The notes: generated from the letters alone by a model not told the origin. A stretch of 64,000 bases of DNA from Novosphingobium sp. ST904 (GCF_001298105.1 NZ_LGJH01000136.1:1-64000), one strand, 5' to 3'. Counted from the stretch's first letter, positions 36,536 to 45,817 are shown. Numbers and translations are program-made.

Positions 36536-38125
36536 ATGGGAGAGTTCGACTACATCGTCGTGGGTGGCGGCAGTGCGGGTTGCGTACTCGCCAACCGGCT
36601 GAGCGCCGATCCGCGAAACCGCGTCCTGCTGCTGGAGGCCGGCGGCAAGGATGACTATATCTGGATCCGCGTGCCGGTGGGCTACCTCTACTGCATCGGC
36701 AACCCGCGCACCGACTGGTGCCTCTCCACCGAAGCGGAAGCCGGGCTCAACGGGCGCGCGCTCCGTTATCCGCGCGGCCGGGTGCTGGGCGGCTCCTCTT
36801 CGATCAACGGCATGATCTACATGCGCGGACAGGCTGCCGATTACGACCACTGGCGGCAGGCCGGCAATGCCGGTTGGGGCTGGGGACGACGTGCTCCCCT
36901 ATTTCCGCGCGCCGAAGACCATTACGAAGGGGCAAGCGAATTCCACGGCGCCGGCGGCGAGATTCGCGTGGAGAAACAGCGGCTGCGCTGGGACATCCTA
37001 GAAGCCTTCCGCGAGGCCTGCACTGAGCAGGGCATCCCCGCCGTGGCCGACTTCAACCGGGGCGACAACGAGGGCGCGGGGTTCTTCCAGGTCACCCAGC
37101 GCCGGGGCTGGCGGTGGAGCGCCTCGGACGCCTTCCTCAAGCCGGTGCGCAGCCGCGCCAATCTCAAGGTCGATACCGGGGCACTGGTGGACCGGGTGAT
37201 CCTGGAGCAGGGGCGCGCCGTGGGCGTGGCCTACAGCCTCGGCGGCGGCGAGGCTCGAGTGGCGCGTGCGGGCGGCGAGGTCATCCTTGCGGCCGGAGCG
37301 ATCGGCTCCCCGGCGATCCTCGAACGCAGCGGCGTGGGCGATGCGCAGCGGTTGTCGGCGCTCGGCATCGCGCCCGTGCAGAACCTGCCCGACGTGGGCG
37401 AGAACCTTCAGGACCACCTGCAACTGCGCTGCGCGTGGCGGGTCTCCGGTGTCGCCACGCTCAACCAGCGGGCGGCCAATCTTTTCGGCAAGGCGCTGAT
37501 CGGCATGGAATATGCCCTGCGCCGTAGCGGGCCGATGGCCATGGCCCCGAGCCAGCTCGGCGTCTTCACCCGCAGCCATGCCCGCTACGCGACGCCGAAT
37601 CTCGAATATCATGTCCAGCCGCTCAGCCTCGAGGCCTTCGGCGGCGCGCTCGATCCCTTTCCCGCCTTCACCGCCAGCGTCTGCAACTTGCGCCCCGAAA
37701 GCCGCGGCTCCACCCATGTCGTGGCTGGAGAGGCGGCAACGGCGCCCAGCATCCGGCCCAATTATCTCGCCGCCGAGGAAGACCGCGCGGTTGCCGCCCA
37801 GTCGATCCGGCTGACGCGCGAGATCGTGAACCGCCCTGCCCTCGCCCGCTACCTGCCGCAAGAACTGCGACCGGGTGCGGAATTCGCCAGCGAGGAACAA
37901 CTGCGCGAGGCTGCGGGTGCGATCGGGACGACGATCTTCCACCCCGTCGGCACTGCGGCCATGGGCCGCGTGGTCGATCCCGCGCTGCGGGTCATGGGGG
38001 TTGGCGCGCTGCGGGTGATCGACGCCTCGGTCATGCCCACGATCACCTCGGGCAATACCAATGCGCCAACGATGATGATCGCGGAAAAAGGCGCCGAAAT
38101 GATCCTCGCGGACCGCCGCGCCTGA
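36536..38125 (+). CDS. GMC family (choline dehydrogenase-like) oxidoreductase
   Basis: A 529-residue flavoprotein. The FAD Rossmann motif is YIVVGGGSAGCVLANRL, followed by the GMC signatures RGRVLGGSSSINGMIYMRG and VILAAGAIGSPAILERSG, and the C-terminal GTTIFHPVGTAAMG (active His) and SGNTNAPTMMIAEKGAEMI. Residues around 118-127 (GRRAPLFPRA) are out of register: the family has DDVLPYFRRA, which is recovered by removing one G near 36890 and adding one C near 36909. The alcohol substrate is unknown. Confidence 0.93.
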   Translation: MGEFDYIVVGGGSAGCVLANRLSADPRNRVLLLEAGGKDDYIWIRVPVGYLYCIGNPRTDWCLSTEAEAGLNGRALRYPRGRVLGGSSSINGMIYMRGQAADYDHWRQAGNAGWGWGRRAPLFPRAEDHYEGASEFHGAGGEIRVEKQRLRWDILEAFREACTEQGIPAVADFNRGDNEGAGFFQVTQRRGWRWSASDAFLKPVRSRANLKVDTGALVDRVILEQGRAVGVAYSLGGGEARVARAGGEVILAAGAIGSPAILERSGVGDAQRLSALGIAPVQNLPDVGENLQDHLQLRCAWRVSGVATLNQRAANLFGKALIGMEYALRRSGPMAMAPSQLGVFTRSHARYATPNLEYHVQPLSLEAFGGALDPFPAFTASVCNLRPESRGSTHVVAGEAATAPSIRPNYLAAEEDRAVAAQSIRLTREIVNRPALARYLPQELRPGAEFASEEQLREAAGAIGTTIFHPVGTAAMGRVVDPALRVMGVGALRVIDASVMPTITSGNTNAPTMMIAEKGAEMILADRRA

Positions 38126-38172
38126 CGGCCCGGCCCTGTTTCAAACCAACAGCATTTCAGGCCAGCAGCGTT

Positions 38173-39003
38173 TCAGGCCAGCAGCGCGCGGGTCCGCGCC
38201 ACGACCTCGACCAGATAGTCCCGCGCCGCCTCCACGCCGAGCGCGGCCTGCGGCAGCGAAAGGTCCAGGCCAAGCGTCTTGCCGCGCGGCAGGGCGTCAA
38301 CGAATTCGCGCAGCGGCAATTCGCCCTCGCCCGGAATGAGGCGGCTGTCCCGCGCTTCCGAAGAGGGGGCTCCAGTTCCGTTGAGCGCAGCATCGCAGAG
38401 CCGGACATGCCCGATCAGCGCTGCATCCAGTTCGGCCAATTCGCGCGCAGCACCGCCGGAACGGAAGAAATGCAGGGCATCCACGGTCACGCTCACCCGG
38501 TCCCCGCCGATATGCCGCACCAGATCCAGCGCGCCCTTGAGGTTTCGCACGGTCATGCCCGGCGAAAACTCGAAACCGAAGTCCATGTTGCGCTCCCGCG
38601 CCATTTCCGCGAAGCGCGCCATGGTGTCGAAAGCGCGATCCCGCTCCAGCCCACCGTCGCGCACGCCGATCCGGCGCGTGCCCAGTTCGGCGAATATATC
38701 CATGTCGGCAGCATGGTCCTCCGGCGCTCGCAGATTGTCGCCCTCACCGATACTGACACCGATATCGGCACCGATCCCTTCGCCCAGCCCGATGCGGATC
38801 GCGGCATCGGCCAGCGCCGCCTTCACCTCGCGCCGCAGCCCGGCATCCTTGCGCAGGGACCAGGCGGGATAACCCTGCGGCCCGGGCGCCTGCTCAAGGC
38901 TCATGGAAACCGCCTTGCATCCCAGTTCGGCGGCCAGCCGCACGTGTTCGACCGGGCCCATGCCCGCAACCGTGCGCATGTCGATGCCGAGAGGATGGGG
39001 CAT
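38173..39003 (-). CDS. sugar phosphate isomerase/epimerase-like TIM barrel
   Basis: A 276-residue protein of the AP-endonuclease-2/xylose isomerase-like barrel family. Metal-ligand regions are FGFEFSPGMTV (Glu), SVTVDALHFFRSGG (Asp/His), HVRLCDAAL and LIPGEGELPL (Glu). It probably isomerises or dehydrates a sugar-like compound. It converges on the GMC oxidoreductase gene, so the two are not one operon. Confidence 0.85.
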   Translation of the reverse strand: MPHPLGIDMRTVAGMGPVEHVRLAAELGCKAVSMSLEQAPGPQGYPAWSLRKDAGLRREVKAALADAAIRIGLGEGIGADIGVSIGEGDNLRAPEDHAADMDIFAELGTRRIGVRDGGLERDRAFDTMARFAEMARERNMDFGFEFSPGMTVRNLKGALDLVRHIGGDRVSVTVDALHFFRSGGAARELAELDAALIGHVRLCDAALNGTGAPSSEARDSRLIPGEGELPLREFVDALPRGKTLGLDLSLPQAALGVEAARDYLVEVVARTRALLA

Positions 39004-39097
39004 GATCGAATCCTTGAACCTGTTGAGGGGTTGTGAAGGCGTCCTGAATAGCCTTCATTGGGGTAGCCGCGAACCCTTCATCAGACGAAAGGCCACG

Positions 39098-39580
39098 ATG
39101 ACATCCCCTGTCGCCGAACCGAACGGAGAAGCCGCCGAACTGATCGCCCGGCTCGGGCTCAAGCCTCACCCCGAAGGCGGTTGGTACGGCCGGACCTGGA
39201 CGGCGCCCGTGACCGCGGCGGCGCTGCCCCCGACCATGGAAGGCGGGCGACCGCTGGCCACCGCCATCCATTTCCTGCTGGAAGCCCACCAGCGCTCGCA
39301 CTGGCACCGGGTAGACGGGGAGGAACTGTGGTTCTGGCACGCCGGAGCGCCCATCGCCCTCTCCATCGCCCCGGCGGACACCGGCCCGGTGCAGCGCCAT
39401 GTGCTGGGCGGGCATCTGCTCCGTGGCGAAGCGCCGCAACTGCTCGTTCCCACCGGGCACTGGCAGGCTGCGGAGCCGCTGGGCGGCTGGGCACTGGTAA
39501 GCTGCGTGGTGTCGCCGGGCTTCCACTTCGGCGGCTTCGAACTGGCCGCGCCCGAATGGGAGCCCGGCCAGACGGCATGA
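39098..39580 (+). CDS. DUF985 cupin
   Basis: A 160-residue cupin. It has LGLKPHPEGGWYGRTW, FLLEAHQRSHWHRVDGEELWFWHAG (cupin motif with His residues) and SCVVSPGFHFGGFELA, matching DUF985 (YML079-like) proteins. A sugar-binding or isomerase role is proposed for the family, not proven. The ATG at 39098 follows GAAAGG. It is divergent from the TIM-barrel gene. Confidence 0.9.
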   Translation: MTSPVAEPNGEAAELIARLGLKPHPEGGWYGRTWTAPVTAAALPPTMEGGRPLATAIHFLLEAHQRSHWHRVDGEELWFWHAGAPIALSIAPADTGPVQRHVLGGHLLRGEAPQLLVPTGHWQAAEPLGGWALVSCVVSPGFHFGGFELAAPEWEPGQTA

Positions 39581-39616
39581 GGGTGAAGCGAGGCGGGCCG
39601 ATGATCCAGCGCCGGT

Positions 39617-40153
39617 TCACCCGACGGAGCAGCCCCCTCCTTCGCTGACCTTTGCGCCATCGGGCTTGTACCAGGTGGCGATCGGCCCGGCCTTCTCGTC
39701 ATAGTAGCAGACCGAAGTGACCTCGTTCGTCGTCGCATCGACGTGGATGGCGTAGTTGTGCGCCCCGCAGTTGTGCAGTTCGCACCGCGAGGCGGCAATG
39801 TCGTTATCCTTGCGCAGGACCGGGCCGACCGGCCCCTCCATCGCCGCGATAGCCCCGGCCACGCGAGGATCGGTGACGGCACGGGTCACGCCCTCCTGCA
39901 CCTTGGGGTGATCGAAGAAGCCGTACGCACCCACCTTGTCGAGCGGATACTTGCCGACATAGACCGAGAGACTGTCGGGCGCGCCGGAGTCTACCGCCTC
40001 GGTCGCCTCGACGGCGGCGGGCGAAGCATCTTCCGACATGGTCGGCGAAATGGTCGGCGAAGCGCCCGGGCCGGGCTCAGCGCCGCCCTTGCAGCCCGCC
40101 ATCAGGACAAGCACGGCGCCTGCCACCGCCACACGCCAGTTTCGATTCCGCAT
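39617..40153 (-). CDS. hypothetical lipoprotein
   Basis: A 178-residue protein with a lipoprotein signal (VLVLMAGCKGG, Cys about 21), a low-complexity Pro/Ser/Ala linker, and a domain with several cysteines (ASRCELHNCGAHNYAIHV, SVCYYDE, GGGCSVG). The pairs suggest disulfides in the periplasm or outer membrane. No named family recognised. Confidence 0.7.
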   Translation of the reverse strand: MRNRNWRVAVAGAVLVLMAGCKGGAEPGPGASPTISPTMSEDASPAAVEATEAVDSGAPDSLSVYVGKYPLDKVGAYGFFDHPKVQEGVTRAVTDPRVAGAIAAMEGPVGPVLRKDNDIAASRCELHNCGAHNYAIHVDATTNEVTSVCYYDEKAGPIATWYKPDGAKVSEGGGCSVG

Positions 40154-40231
40154 CGGGCTCTCTCCTTCGCCGCTGTGATCGGCTTCGATTCCCGGCGGAG
40201 CATCCCTCTTTCCCGGGGCGGCGGCAATAAC

Positions 40232-40543
40232 CTAGCCGCGAATGGCAGGCCGCAGGCGCATCGCGAAGGAAATGACGAAGGGCCAGAACAGTGTGGCGAT
40301 CACGTCGCCGATCGTGTCGTGCCAGGACCAGGAGCCATGGGCGAGCCGGTCGATATATTCGTTCCCCAGTTCCGCCAGCACCACCACGGCGAGCGGCCAG
40401 TTCGAGCTGAGCTTCTTCTTGAGGAGTATCGCAGTGAGCAACCAGATCGTCAGCCCCGCATAAGTGTGGGCGAACTTGTCCGGCGCGGGACACTGGGCAA
40501 CGATCCAGGTGATCGCGCGCTCATACTGGTGAACGAATTCCAT
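40232..40543 (-). CDS. small integral membrane protein
   Basis: A 103-residue protein with about three hydrophobic segments (residues 28-42, 49-60, 78-95) and conserved-looking polar residues between them (DKFAHTYAGL, ELGNEYIDRLAHGSWSWHDTIGD). The polar pattern resembles VanZ- or DUF2279-like small membrane proteins. Function unknown. Confidence 0.65.
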   Translation of the reverse strand: MEFVHQYERAITWIVAQCPAPDKFAHTYAGLTIWLLTAILLKKKLSSNWPLAVVVLAELGNEYIDRLAHGSWSWHDTIGDVIATLFWPFVISFAMRLRPAIRG

Positions 40544-40631
40544 GCTTCCTTATGCTGCGGCGCATCAATCCGGTCCAGCAGGCGGGCGGCATAAGTCACG
40601 TTCATTTCGGGAAATATCAGGCCGAACGGCA

Positions 40632-40667
40632 TCAAGGCGCGACGGACTGTGGCCCGACGCGCCTTGA
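40632..40667. repeat. 10-bp inverted repeat
   Basis: TCAAGGCGCG (40632-40641) and CGCGCCTTGA (40658-40667) are perfect inverted arms around a 16-base spacer. It lies downstream of the minus-strand gene at 40721-41095 and could end its transcript, but has no T-run. Confidence 0.4.
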
Positions 40668-40720
40668 CCTTCTCCCTTTCCCTCGGCCTTGGCGTTTCCG
40701 CCCGGCATTACTCCCTGTTG

Positions 40721-41095
40721 TCAGGCCAGCTTGCGCTGCAACCTGACGAGTGCGTGATCGATGGCGTCACGCGCAGTATCGTCCACTGTCCCTGAAACCA
40801 CCCGATAGACGATCCGCCCTTCCGCCAGCGAATAGGCCACTGTCGCCATGCCATCGTTGAAGCTGGCAACGTACAGCGCCGGTTTGCGCTGGATAAGAGC
40901 GAGATCGTCCGCTCGGGGAACCAGGGTATCCCGCATGAAGTAAGCACCCGTCATCTCATCGGACGACATTGCGGCAGTATCCGCGCCGTTCAGATCGCCA
41001 GCTTGGCGACCTGTATCGCTGGCCGAGCCTACGCCCGACCAGGCCACGGCAAACAGGACAAGTCCAGCCTGCAATGTTGCCAGGAACTTCTCCAT
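40721..41095 (-). CDS. secreted hypothetical protein
   Basis: A 124-residue protein with a signal peptide (cut near GSASD, residue 26), an acidic linker and a folded C-terminal part of about 70 residues (ALYVASFNDGMATVAYSLAEG, ending DHALVRLQRKLA). Periplasmic location is likely. No family recognised. Confidence 0.55.
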   Translation of the reverse strand: MEKFLATLQAGLVLFAVAWSGVGSASDTGRQAGDLNGADTAAMSSDEMTGAYFMRDTLVPRADDLALIQRKPALYVASFNDGMATVAYSLAEGRIVYRVVSGTVDDTARDAIDHALVRLQRKLA

Positions 41096-41242
41096 GACAG
41101 CATCCTCTTCCCATGGACGATACCATCGTTGTGGTCCGTCCTTATTGTTGGTCATGCATAGCAGCCGATCAAAGAAATCGGAAGCGATCATTGGCCGTAA
41201 CCCGCGCAATTCCGATATTTTGCACTGCGAAAGGAATTCGTC

Positions 41243-41473
41243 ATGCCTCGTGATCTTGCCAAGACCCTGACCTACCTGTGCCTTCATCTGACGGTGGGCT
41301 TCACGGTTGCCTATGCAATGACGGGATCGCTGGCGCTTGCGGGTGGTATCGCGCTTGTCGAACCCTGCATCAACGCAGTAGCCTTCTGGTTCCACGAGCG
41401 TGCCTGGAAGCGGGTCGATGCTGCATCCGCTAACGTGGAAAACGTGGCCGCAAGGGCGCTTCACCCCGCCTGA
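41243..41473 (+). CDS. DUF2061 membrane protein
   Basis: A 76-residue protein with two helices (residues 7-27 and 30-50). The pattern KTLTYLCLHLTVGFTVAYAM...GGIALVEPCINAVAFWFHERAW is that of DUF2061 proteins, which are small inner-membrane proteins of unknown function. Confidence 0.85.
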   Translation: MPRDLAKTLTYLCLHLTVGFTVAYAMTGSLALAGGIALVEPCINAVAFWFHERAWKRVDAASANVENVAARALHPA

Positions 41474-41583
41474 GCACCGGATCGGTCCTCGCCGCTTCGC
41501 GAATCGGGAACAGGTCCGGGCCGGCCGCGTTGGCCGATCCGAAGCATACCCCCCTTCTGCGAACACTGGAAAAGGACACCCGG

Positions 41584-42012
41584 ATGACCACGAATTCCGC
41601 TTCCGCCCGTTACCTCGGCCTCGGCAAGGAGGGCAAAGGCGCGATCACCACGCGTTCCGGCGTCCTCAGCGAACAGCCCTACGGCTTCGGCACCCGCTTC
41701 GAAGGGCAGCCCGGCACCAACCCGGAAGAACTGATCGCCGCCGCGCATGCCGCCTGCTTCACCATGGCCACGAGCTTTGCCCTGGCCAAGGCCGGCTATG
41801 CGGACGGCACGCTCGACACCCAGTGCACCGTGACGCTCGACAGTGCCGACGGCGGCTTCGCCGTCACCAAATCGGCGCTCACGCTCAAGGCCAGCATTCC
41901 CGGGATCAGCGCGGAAGAGTTCGAGAAGCTGGCTGACGAAGCCAAGGCCGGCTGCCCGATCTCGAAACTTTTCAACTGCGAGATCACCCTCGAAAAGTCG
42001 CTCGAAGGCTAG
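41584..42012 (+). CDS. OsmC/Ohr family peroxiredoxin
   Basis: A 142-residue OsmC-type protein. The two redox cysteines are in AAAHAACFTMATSFAL and AGCPISKLFNC, with the arginine in YGFGTRFEG. It reduces organic hydroperoxides. The gene is closer to OsmC than to Ohr by the AHAACF and CPISK motifs. ATG 41584 is used; the frame continues upstream without a ribosome site. Confidence 0.92.
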   Translation: MTTNSASARYLGLGKEGKGAITTRSGVLSEQPYGFGTRFEGQPGTNPEELIAAAHAACFTMATSFALAKAGYADGTLDTQCTVTLDSADGGFAVTKSALTLKASIPGISAEEFEKLADEAKAGCPISKLFNCEITLEKSLEG

Positions 42013-42063
42013 AACTCCGATCCCGTCCCTGCCATGGCGGGCTTCCCAACCGGAAGGACCACC

Positions 42064-42372
42064 ATGGCAGGCGACGACGAGGATTACGTCTACGACGAGG
42101 AAAGCGGCGAATGGCTGCCCGCATCGGAACTTGCGGCGAAGCGCGCCGCCGAGAACGCGGTCGAGGTGCGCGATGCCGTCGGCAACCTTCTGGCCGATGG
42201 TGACCAGGTCACGCTCATCAAGGATCTCGAGGTCAAGGGCGCCGGCCAGACGCTTCGGCAGGGCACCCTCATCAAGTCCATCCGCCTGACCGGCGATGCC
42301 CAGGAGATCGACTGCAAGTATCCCGGCATCAAGGGCCTCGTGCTGCGCGCCGAGTTCGTGCGCAAGCGATAA
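42064..42372 (+). CDS. YjdM/PhnA-like protein
   Basis: A 102-residue protein. The KOW-like core DAVGNLLADGDQVTLIKDLE and EIDCKYPGIKGLVLRAEFVRK match the C-terminal domain of YjdM/PhnA proteins. The usual N-terminal zinc ribbon is replaced by an acidic stretch (DDEDYVYDEESGEW). The name comes from a phosphonate locus, but the function is unknown. The start follows a CGGAAGGA site. Confidence 0.82.
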   Translation: MAGDDEDYVYDEESGEWLPASELAAKRAAENAVEVRDAVGNLLADGDQVTLIKDLEVKGAGQTLRQGTLIKSIRLTGDAQEIDCKYPGIKGLVLRAEFVRKR

Positions 42373-42459
42373 GGCCCCTCAGGCGATCGCACCACGGAAC
42401 AGCCCGCGTTTCCCCGCGTTCAACCATAGCGAGAGGGAAAGCGGAGAACGCCATTGCCG

Positions 42460-42774
42460 ATGTCGACGAATGTTCTGGGTGCGATCGCCGCCGCCGTTAC
42501 CCTCGGCGCCCTGGCTGGTGCGTGCCTGCCTGCCGGTACGGATACGGGTAGCGGAGATTCAACCAGCCCGGATTCGCAAGTTGCCGGCACCGATGGTTCC
42601 GGCGCCCGGGCCGGGCGCAGCGTCAAGGCCTGCCCGCAGCCGAGCCTTCACCGCCGATCGGCGGCTGACGATCGGTCCAGGCGCAGCCGCTGCGCGTTTC
42701 TTCCCCGATCTTCAGCATGGCCACAAAGGGATATCGGCGATCCGACATTCCATCGCTGCAAGAGCCCGCCGTAA
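42460..42774 (+). CDS. possible small lipoprotein, 3' end uncertain
   Basis: The first 50 residues have a lipoprotein-like leader (VTLGALAGACLPAG) and a Ser/Thr/Gly-rich tail, with a GCGGAGA ribosome site before the ATG. Past about 42650 the frame becomes arginine-rich and overlaps the end of the opposing gene by 150 bases. The true end is therefore probably earlier, hidden by an indel. It may also be chance. Confidence 0.3.
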   Translation: MSTNVLGAIAAAVTLGALAGACLPAGTDTGSGDSTSPDSQVAGTDGSGARAGRSVKACPQPSLHRRSAADDRSRRSRCAFLPRSSAWPQRDIGDPTFHRCKSPP

Positions 42775-43099
42775 TCGCCAGCGTCATCTGCACGCCCTTC
42801 GCCTCACCATTGAACGATAGACCGCCCCGGCCCGCGAAGCGGCTGACCTCGATCACATCGCCGCCGGGGTTTTCCGGCGTGGAATAGGTCATCCGGGTTC
42901 CCGAGACATCCCCGCCCCAAAACGGCTCGGTCCCGGTGAAGCGAACGTGATCTTCCGCCGAAATGGCATGAAACGGTGCGTGATCGTCAGCGTCGCCGGG
43001 CATGTCCTTCGCATGGTTGCCGCCATGGCACCCGGCAAGGACGATGCTCGACATCAGGCCAAGCGCGATACGCTGCAAGGCAGCACGGGTCACTTCCAT
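42623..43099 (-). CDS. COG3650-like lipoprotein
   Basis: A 158-residue lipoprotein. The leader ends in IVLAGCHGG (Cys about 23). The body has FTGTEPFWGGDVSG, MTYSTPENPGG and ITAGSCSDGMSDRRYPFVA, as in COG3650 envelope proteins of unknown function that often carry a T-E-P-F-W motif. The ATG at 43099 starts the leader. Confidence 0.7.
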   Translation of the reverse strand: MEVTRAALQRIALGLMSSIVLAGCHGGNHAKDMPGDADDHAPFHAISAEDHVRFTGTEPFWGGDVSGTRMTYSTPENPGGDVIEVSRFAGRGGLSFNGEAKGVQMTLAITAGSCSDGMSDRRYPFVAMLKIGEETRSGCAWTDRQPPIGGEGSAAGRP

Positions 43100-43423
43100 G
43101 CCGCGATATCTACGGCCACACCGCAAAAGACGCAATCGCCGGCCTTCGCAAACCGCCCTCACATTCGCCCTCTGAGATGATTCGGCCGAAAGAGAACGCC
43201 GGTCCCATGCGGAATCGTTGAATTTTTCGGCTCCGAGAACGCCGGGCTCATTTTACGATAGCGCTAACATCATCACTTGGCGGGGAATTTTCAGCAGATG
43301 CAGTAAACGCAACACCGGTGGCAAGTAATTCCATTGCGACGATGGTGCGAGATAGCGATGTTGCACCGCAACAAGATAAGAGGTGCCCGAGGCAATCTCC
43401 TATCCCCTACAAAGGACATTGCC
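43100..43423. other. gene-free stretch upstream of small secreted protein
   Basis: About 320 bases between divergent genes. It is less GC-rich than its surroundings (for example 43245-43300), as expected for promoters. Short open frames lack ribosome sites. I see no RNA gene or repeat. Confidence 0.4.
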
Positions 43424-43711
43424 ATGCTGAAGACCGTTTTCGCCGCCGGCGCCGCTTTCGCCGCCCTTGCCACCACCGCCGCTCACGCTGAAGATCCCCG
43501 CAGCTTCTCGCACGACGGCGTGCATTACAACTACACGACCGAGCAGAAGGGCAAGGTTACCGTGATCGAAGGCATGGCCTCGGGTCAGGTTCCCTTCCGT
43601 CTCTACGTGAGCGGCAACCGCGTTACCGGCACTTACAACTCGCGCAACGTGAACTTCCGCCTCGCCGACGCCAAGGGCGCTCTGGCTGAAGCGGCACTCT
43701 CGGGCCAGTAA
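43424..43711 (+). CDS. small secreted protein
   Basis: A 95-residue protein with a signal peptide (cut near AHAED, residue 22) and a mature part of about 72 residues rich in Tyr and Val (VHYNYTTEQKGKVTVIEGMA, RLYVSGNRVTGTYNSRNVNF), probably all beta. A terminator follows at once, so it is a single-gene transcript. It resembles small abundant envelope proteins of sphingomonads; function unknown. Confidence 0.7.
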   Translation: MLKTVFAAGAAFAALATTAAHAEDPRSFSHDGVHYNYTTEQKGKVTVIEGMASGQVPFRLYVSGNRVTGTYNSRNVNFRLADAKGALAEAALSGQ

Positions 43712-43736
43712 GTCTCGGGCCACCGAAGAATTAGGA

Positions 43737-43765
43737 CGCCTTCCTTCAGGGAAGGCGCCCTTTTT
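43737..43765 (+). terminator. rho-independent terminator
   Basis: CGCCTTCC (43737-43744) pairs with GGAAGGCG (43750-43757) over a five-base loop, followed by CCC and five T residues. It ends the transcript of the small secreted protein at 43424. Confidence 0.85.
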
Positions 43766-43806
43766 CGTGCGCGCTCTCAAGCCTGAAACTCTAACCCGCT
43801 ACCGGG

Positions 43807-44205
43807 TCAATGGCGCTTCTGGAGGACGTCCTCGTGCCGGACGAGGCGGATCTCGATCCCGTCTCCCTGTTCCACGCCATGCTTGGCGGCGATGTTCTGG
43901 CGCATTTCCGCAATCGCCGCCTCGTCCGCGCCCGCAGGAAGCTGGTAGCGCGCCAGGATCATTCCATCGTCCACGTCCACGACGCTGAAATGGCTGGAGA
44001 TGCACGATGCCGCCAGCGCATCGAGATCGAGCCCGTCGGCCAGGTTCCACCTGTCCCCGCCGCGTGATCGAATGCGCTTGCGGCAGTAGCGGCAGGTGCA
44101 GACCAGCGTGCCGTCGTCGTCCCGCTCGCGCCGCCCGTCGGGCTCGTGCACGCGCGTGAACCAGCAGGGGGTCAGCGAGTAGGCGTCGGTTCGGTTCTTA
44201 AACAT
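43807..44205 (-). CDS. hypothetical protein with possible zinc site
   Basis: A 132-residue soluble protein. Cysteines at about residues 14, 36, 38 and 41 (CTCRYC) could bind metal. The rest is alpha/beta with GMILARYQLPAGADE and GIEIRLVRHED. No family recognised. It is divergent from the gene at 44282. Confidence 0.6.
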   Translation of the reverse strand: MFKNRTDAYSLTPCWFTRVHEPDGRRERDDDGTLVCTCRYCRKRIRSRGGDRWNLADGLDLDALAASCISSHFSVVDVDDGMILARYQLPAGADEAAIAEMRQNIAAKHGVEQGDGIEIRLVRHEDVLQKRH

Positions 44206-44281
44206 GCATTCACCTCACCGACATGGCGGCTCGTTTAGTCCTATAGTGGAAGGTGAGGCAGGCCATGCCGTTGGAGTTGAA

Positions 44282-44888
44282 ATGGGTTTCGGAAAGTGGG
44301 TTCTGGTTTTGGTTGCCGGCGGCGTCGGTGCGGGCATCGTCGCCGCAGGGATGACCACCGGGAAAATGCAGAAGTTCCCCGAGGACTATGCGCTCTCCGG
44401 CTCGCGCGGCGCCAGGCACGATGATGGCGACTATGCCGCAGGTAGCAGGGCCGACCGCGAGGATTACGCCTTGTCCGACGAGCAGATGCCCGGCCCTCGC
44501 GACTATCCCGGCGAGGAGGAAGGCGACTACGCCGCTTCCGACCATTCCGGGTTCGGCCCGCCGCGCGGCCGAATGGTCATCCTCGACGGTTCGGGCTGGG
44601 TAGAGGACGACAGCGCCGCCCCGTCCCGCCGCCACTGGCGCGGTGACGAGGATGACGAGCGCATTTACGCCGAGCAGGGCCGCCCCTTCATCGCGCCGCA
44701 GCGCTCCTTCGCGCAGCCCGGCCCGCGCGGCTACGCGCCGCAGCCTTCCGCCCCGCAGATGGGCGCCCCTGCCCGTCCCGCTGCGCCGCCTGTCCGCGAT
44801 TCCGCCGCAGATGCCGCCGCCCGCGCCGCCGGAGCGCCGCCGATGTCCTTGCCGCCGAGCGCGAAGGCGCCTGATTCAAGCGGCCTGA
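44282..44888 (+). CDS. membrane-anchored Pro/Ala-rich protein, frameshifted near 44865
   Basis: About 201 residues when repaired. An N-terminal helix (WVLVLVAGGVGAGIVAAGM, residues 6-24) is followed by an acidic, tyrosine-rich region (repeated E/G-D-Y-A/P) and a Pro/Ala-rich tail. In the frame given the protein would run into the opposing gene. Removing one G near 44863 gives ...AKRLIQAA and a TGA at 44886, 15 bases before the opposing stop, which is far more likely. Function unknown. Confidence 0.55.
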
Positions 44889-44903
44889 CACAGGCGGCCC
44901 GTC

Positions 44904-45290
44904 TCAAGCCAGGGTCAGGAATATCTCCGCCTCGATCACCCATTCACCGCCCAGTTCGCGCCACTTGGCGGTGTAAGTGCCCGAGGCGGTCAGCACGTCG
45001 GAGGTGCTGTCGATCCCTTCCCAGTGGCCATGCTCCATCGCGATCGGCTCCACCGGCGAGACCGTGACCTCCTTCGGCGTGCGGGTGTAGACCAGCCGCG
45101 CCGTCCCCGCGAATTCGCGCCGCCAGACCTTCATCTGCCCCATCCGGCCCGAGATCAGCGCGCTGTCGGTGCCCGTGACCATCACGCAATCACGCGCGAG
45201 GATCGGACCGATGGCGGATGCATCCCCCTCGGCAATGGCGCGGTTGAACTTTGCCCGGCGGGAGCGGATGGCAAGCTCGGCCCCGCTCAC
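44904..45290 (-). CDS. SnoaL/NTF2-like (DUF4440) protein
   Basis: A 128-residue cone-shaped NTF2 fold. It has FNRAIAEGDASAIGPILARDCVMVTGTDSAL and the C-terminal strand SGTYTAKWRELGGEWVIEAEIFL. Such proteins may bind or isomerise small molecules. Its start overlaps the stop of the YciI-like gene, so they are co-translated. Confidence 0.82.
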   Translation of the reverse strand: MSGAELAIRSRRAKFNRAIAEGDASAIGPILARDCVMVTGTDSALISGRMGQMKVWRREFAGTARLVYTRTPKEVTVSPVEPIAMEHGHWEGIDSTSDVLTASGTYTAKWRELGGEWVIEAEIFLTLA

Positions 45291-45601
45291 GCCTGTCGCT
45301 CCGCGCGCACCGGATGGGCGGCATGCTCGCCCACCACCGTTGCCCAGCGCCTGACTGTCCAGCGTTCGACGATTCCCTCCGTCACATAGGGATCGGCCCT
45401 GGCAAAGGCCTCCGCCGCCTCGGGCCCCGCGCCCGCAAAGAGCAGCAGCGCCATGTCCACCGGGTCCTCCACCGCGCCGCCCAGCACCAGTTCGCCGCGC
45501 TCAGCCGCGGCCCAGGCCAGCGCCAGATGCGGCTCCCGGAACTGCGGCCGGCGCTCCAGATAGTCCGGCGCGAGATGGTAGGTCAGCAGATAGTGATTCA
45601 T
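45287..45601 (-). CDS. YciI-family protein
   Basis: A 104-residue YciI-like protein. It has YLLTYHLAPDYLERRPQFREPHLALA and FARADPYVTEGIVERWTVRRW, the dimeric alpha/beta barrel pattern. It is a second YciI paralog in this window (the other is in the his operon). It overlaps the downstream SnoaL-like gene by four bases. Confidence 0.82.
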   Translation of the reverse strand: MNHYLLTYHLAPDYLERRPQFREPHLALAWAAAERGELVLGGAVEDPVDMALLLFAGAGPEAAEAFARADPYVTEGIVERWTVRRWATVVGEHAAHPVRAERQA

Positions 45602-45817
45602 CGCGGGCATCTCTCGTGCTTCGAAGTGAGGCCGCCGGGTTTACACGAAACGCACCGAATGTGTCGCGCCACCTTGTCATGCCCACACCCCCGCGCCAAA
45701 CCGGCCGCAAGCGCGGTCGAGCCGCGCCATCAGCCGCAGAAGCGCGGAATCCCGGGTCATCGCCCACGCTTACCGGAGCGGCGGGGCTGTAGGAAAATGG
45801 AGAGCCGCCCAAGGCGC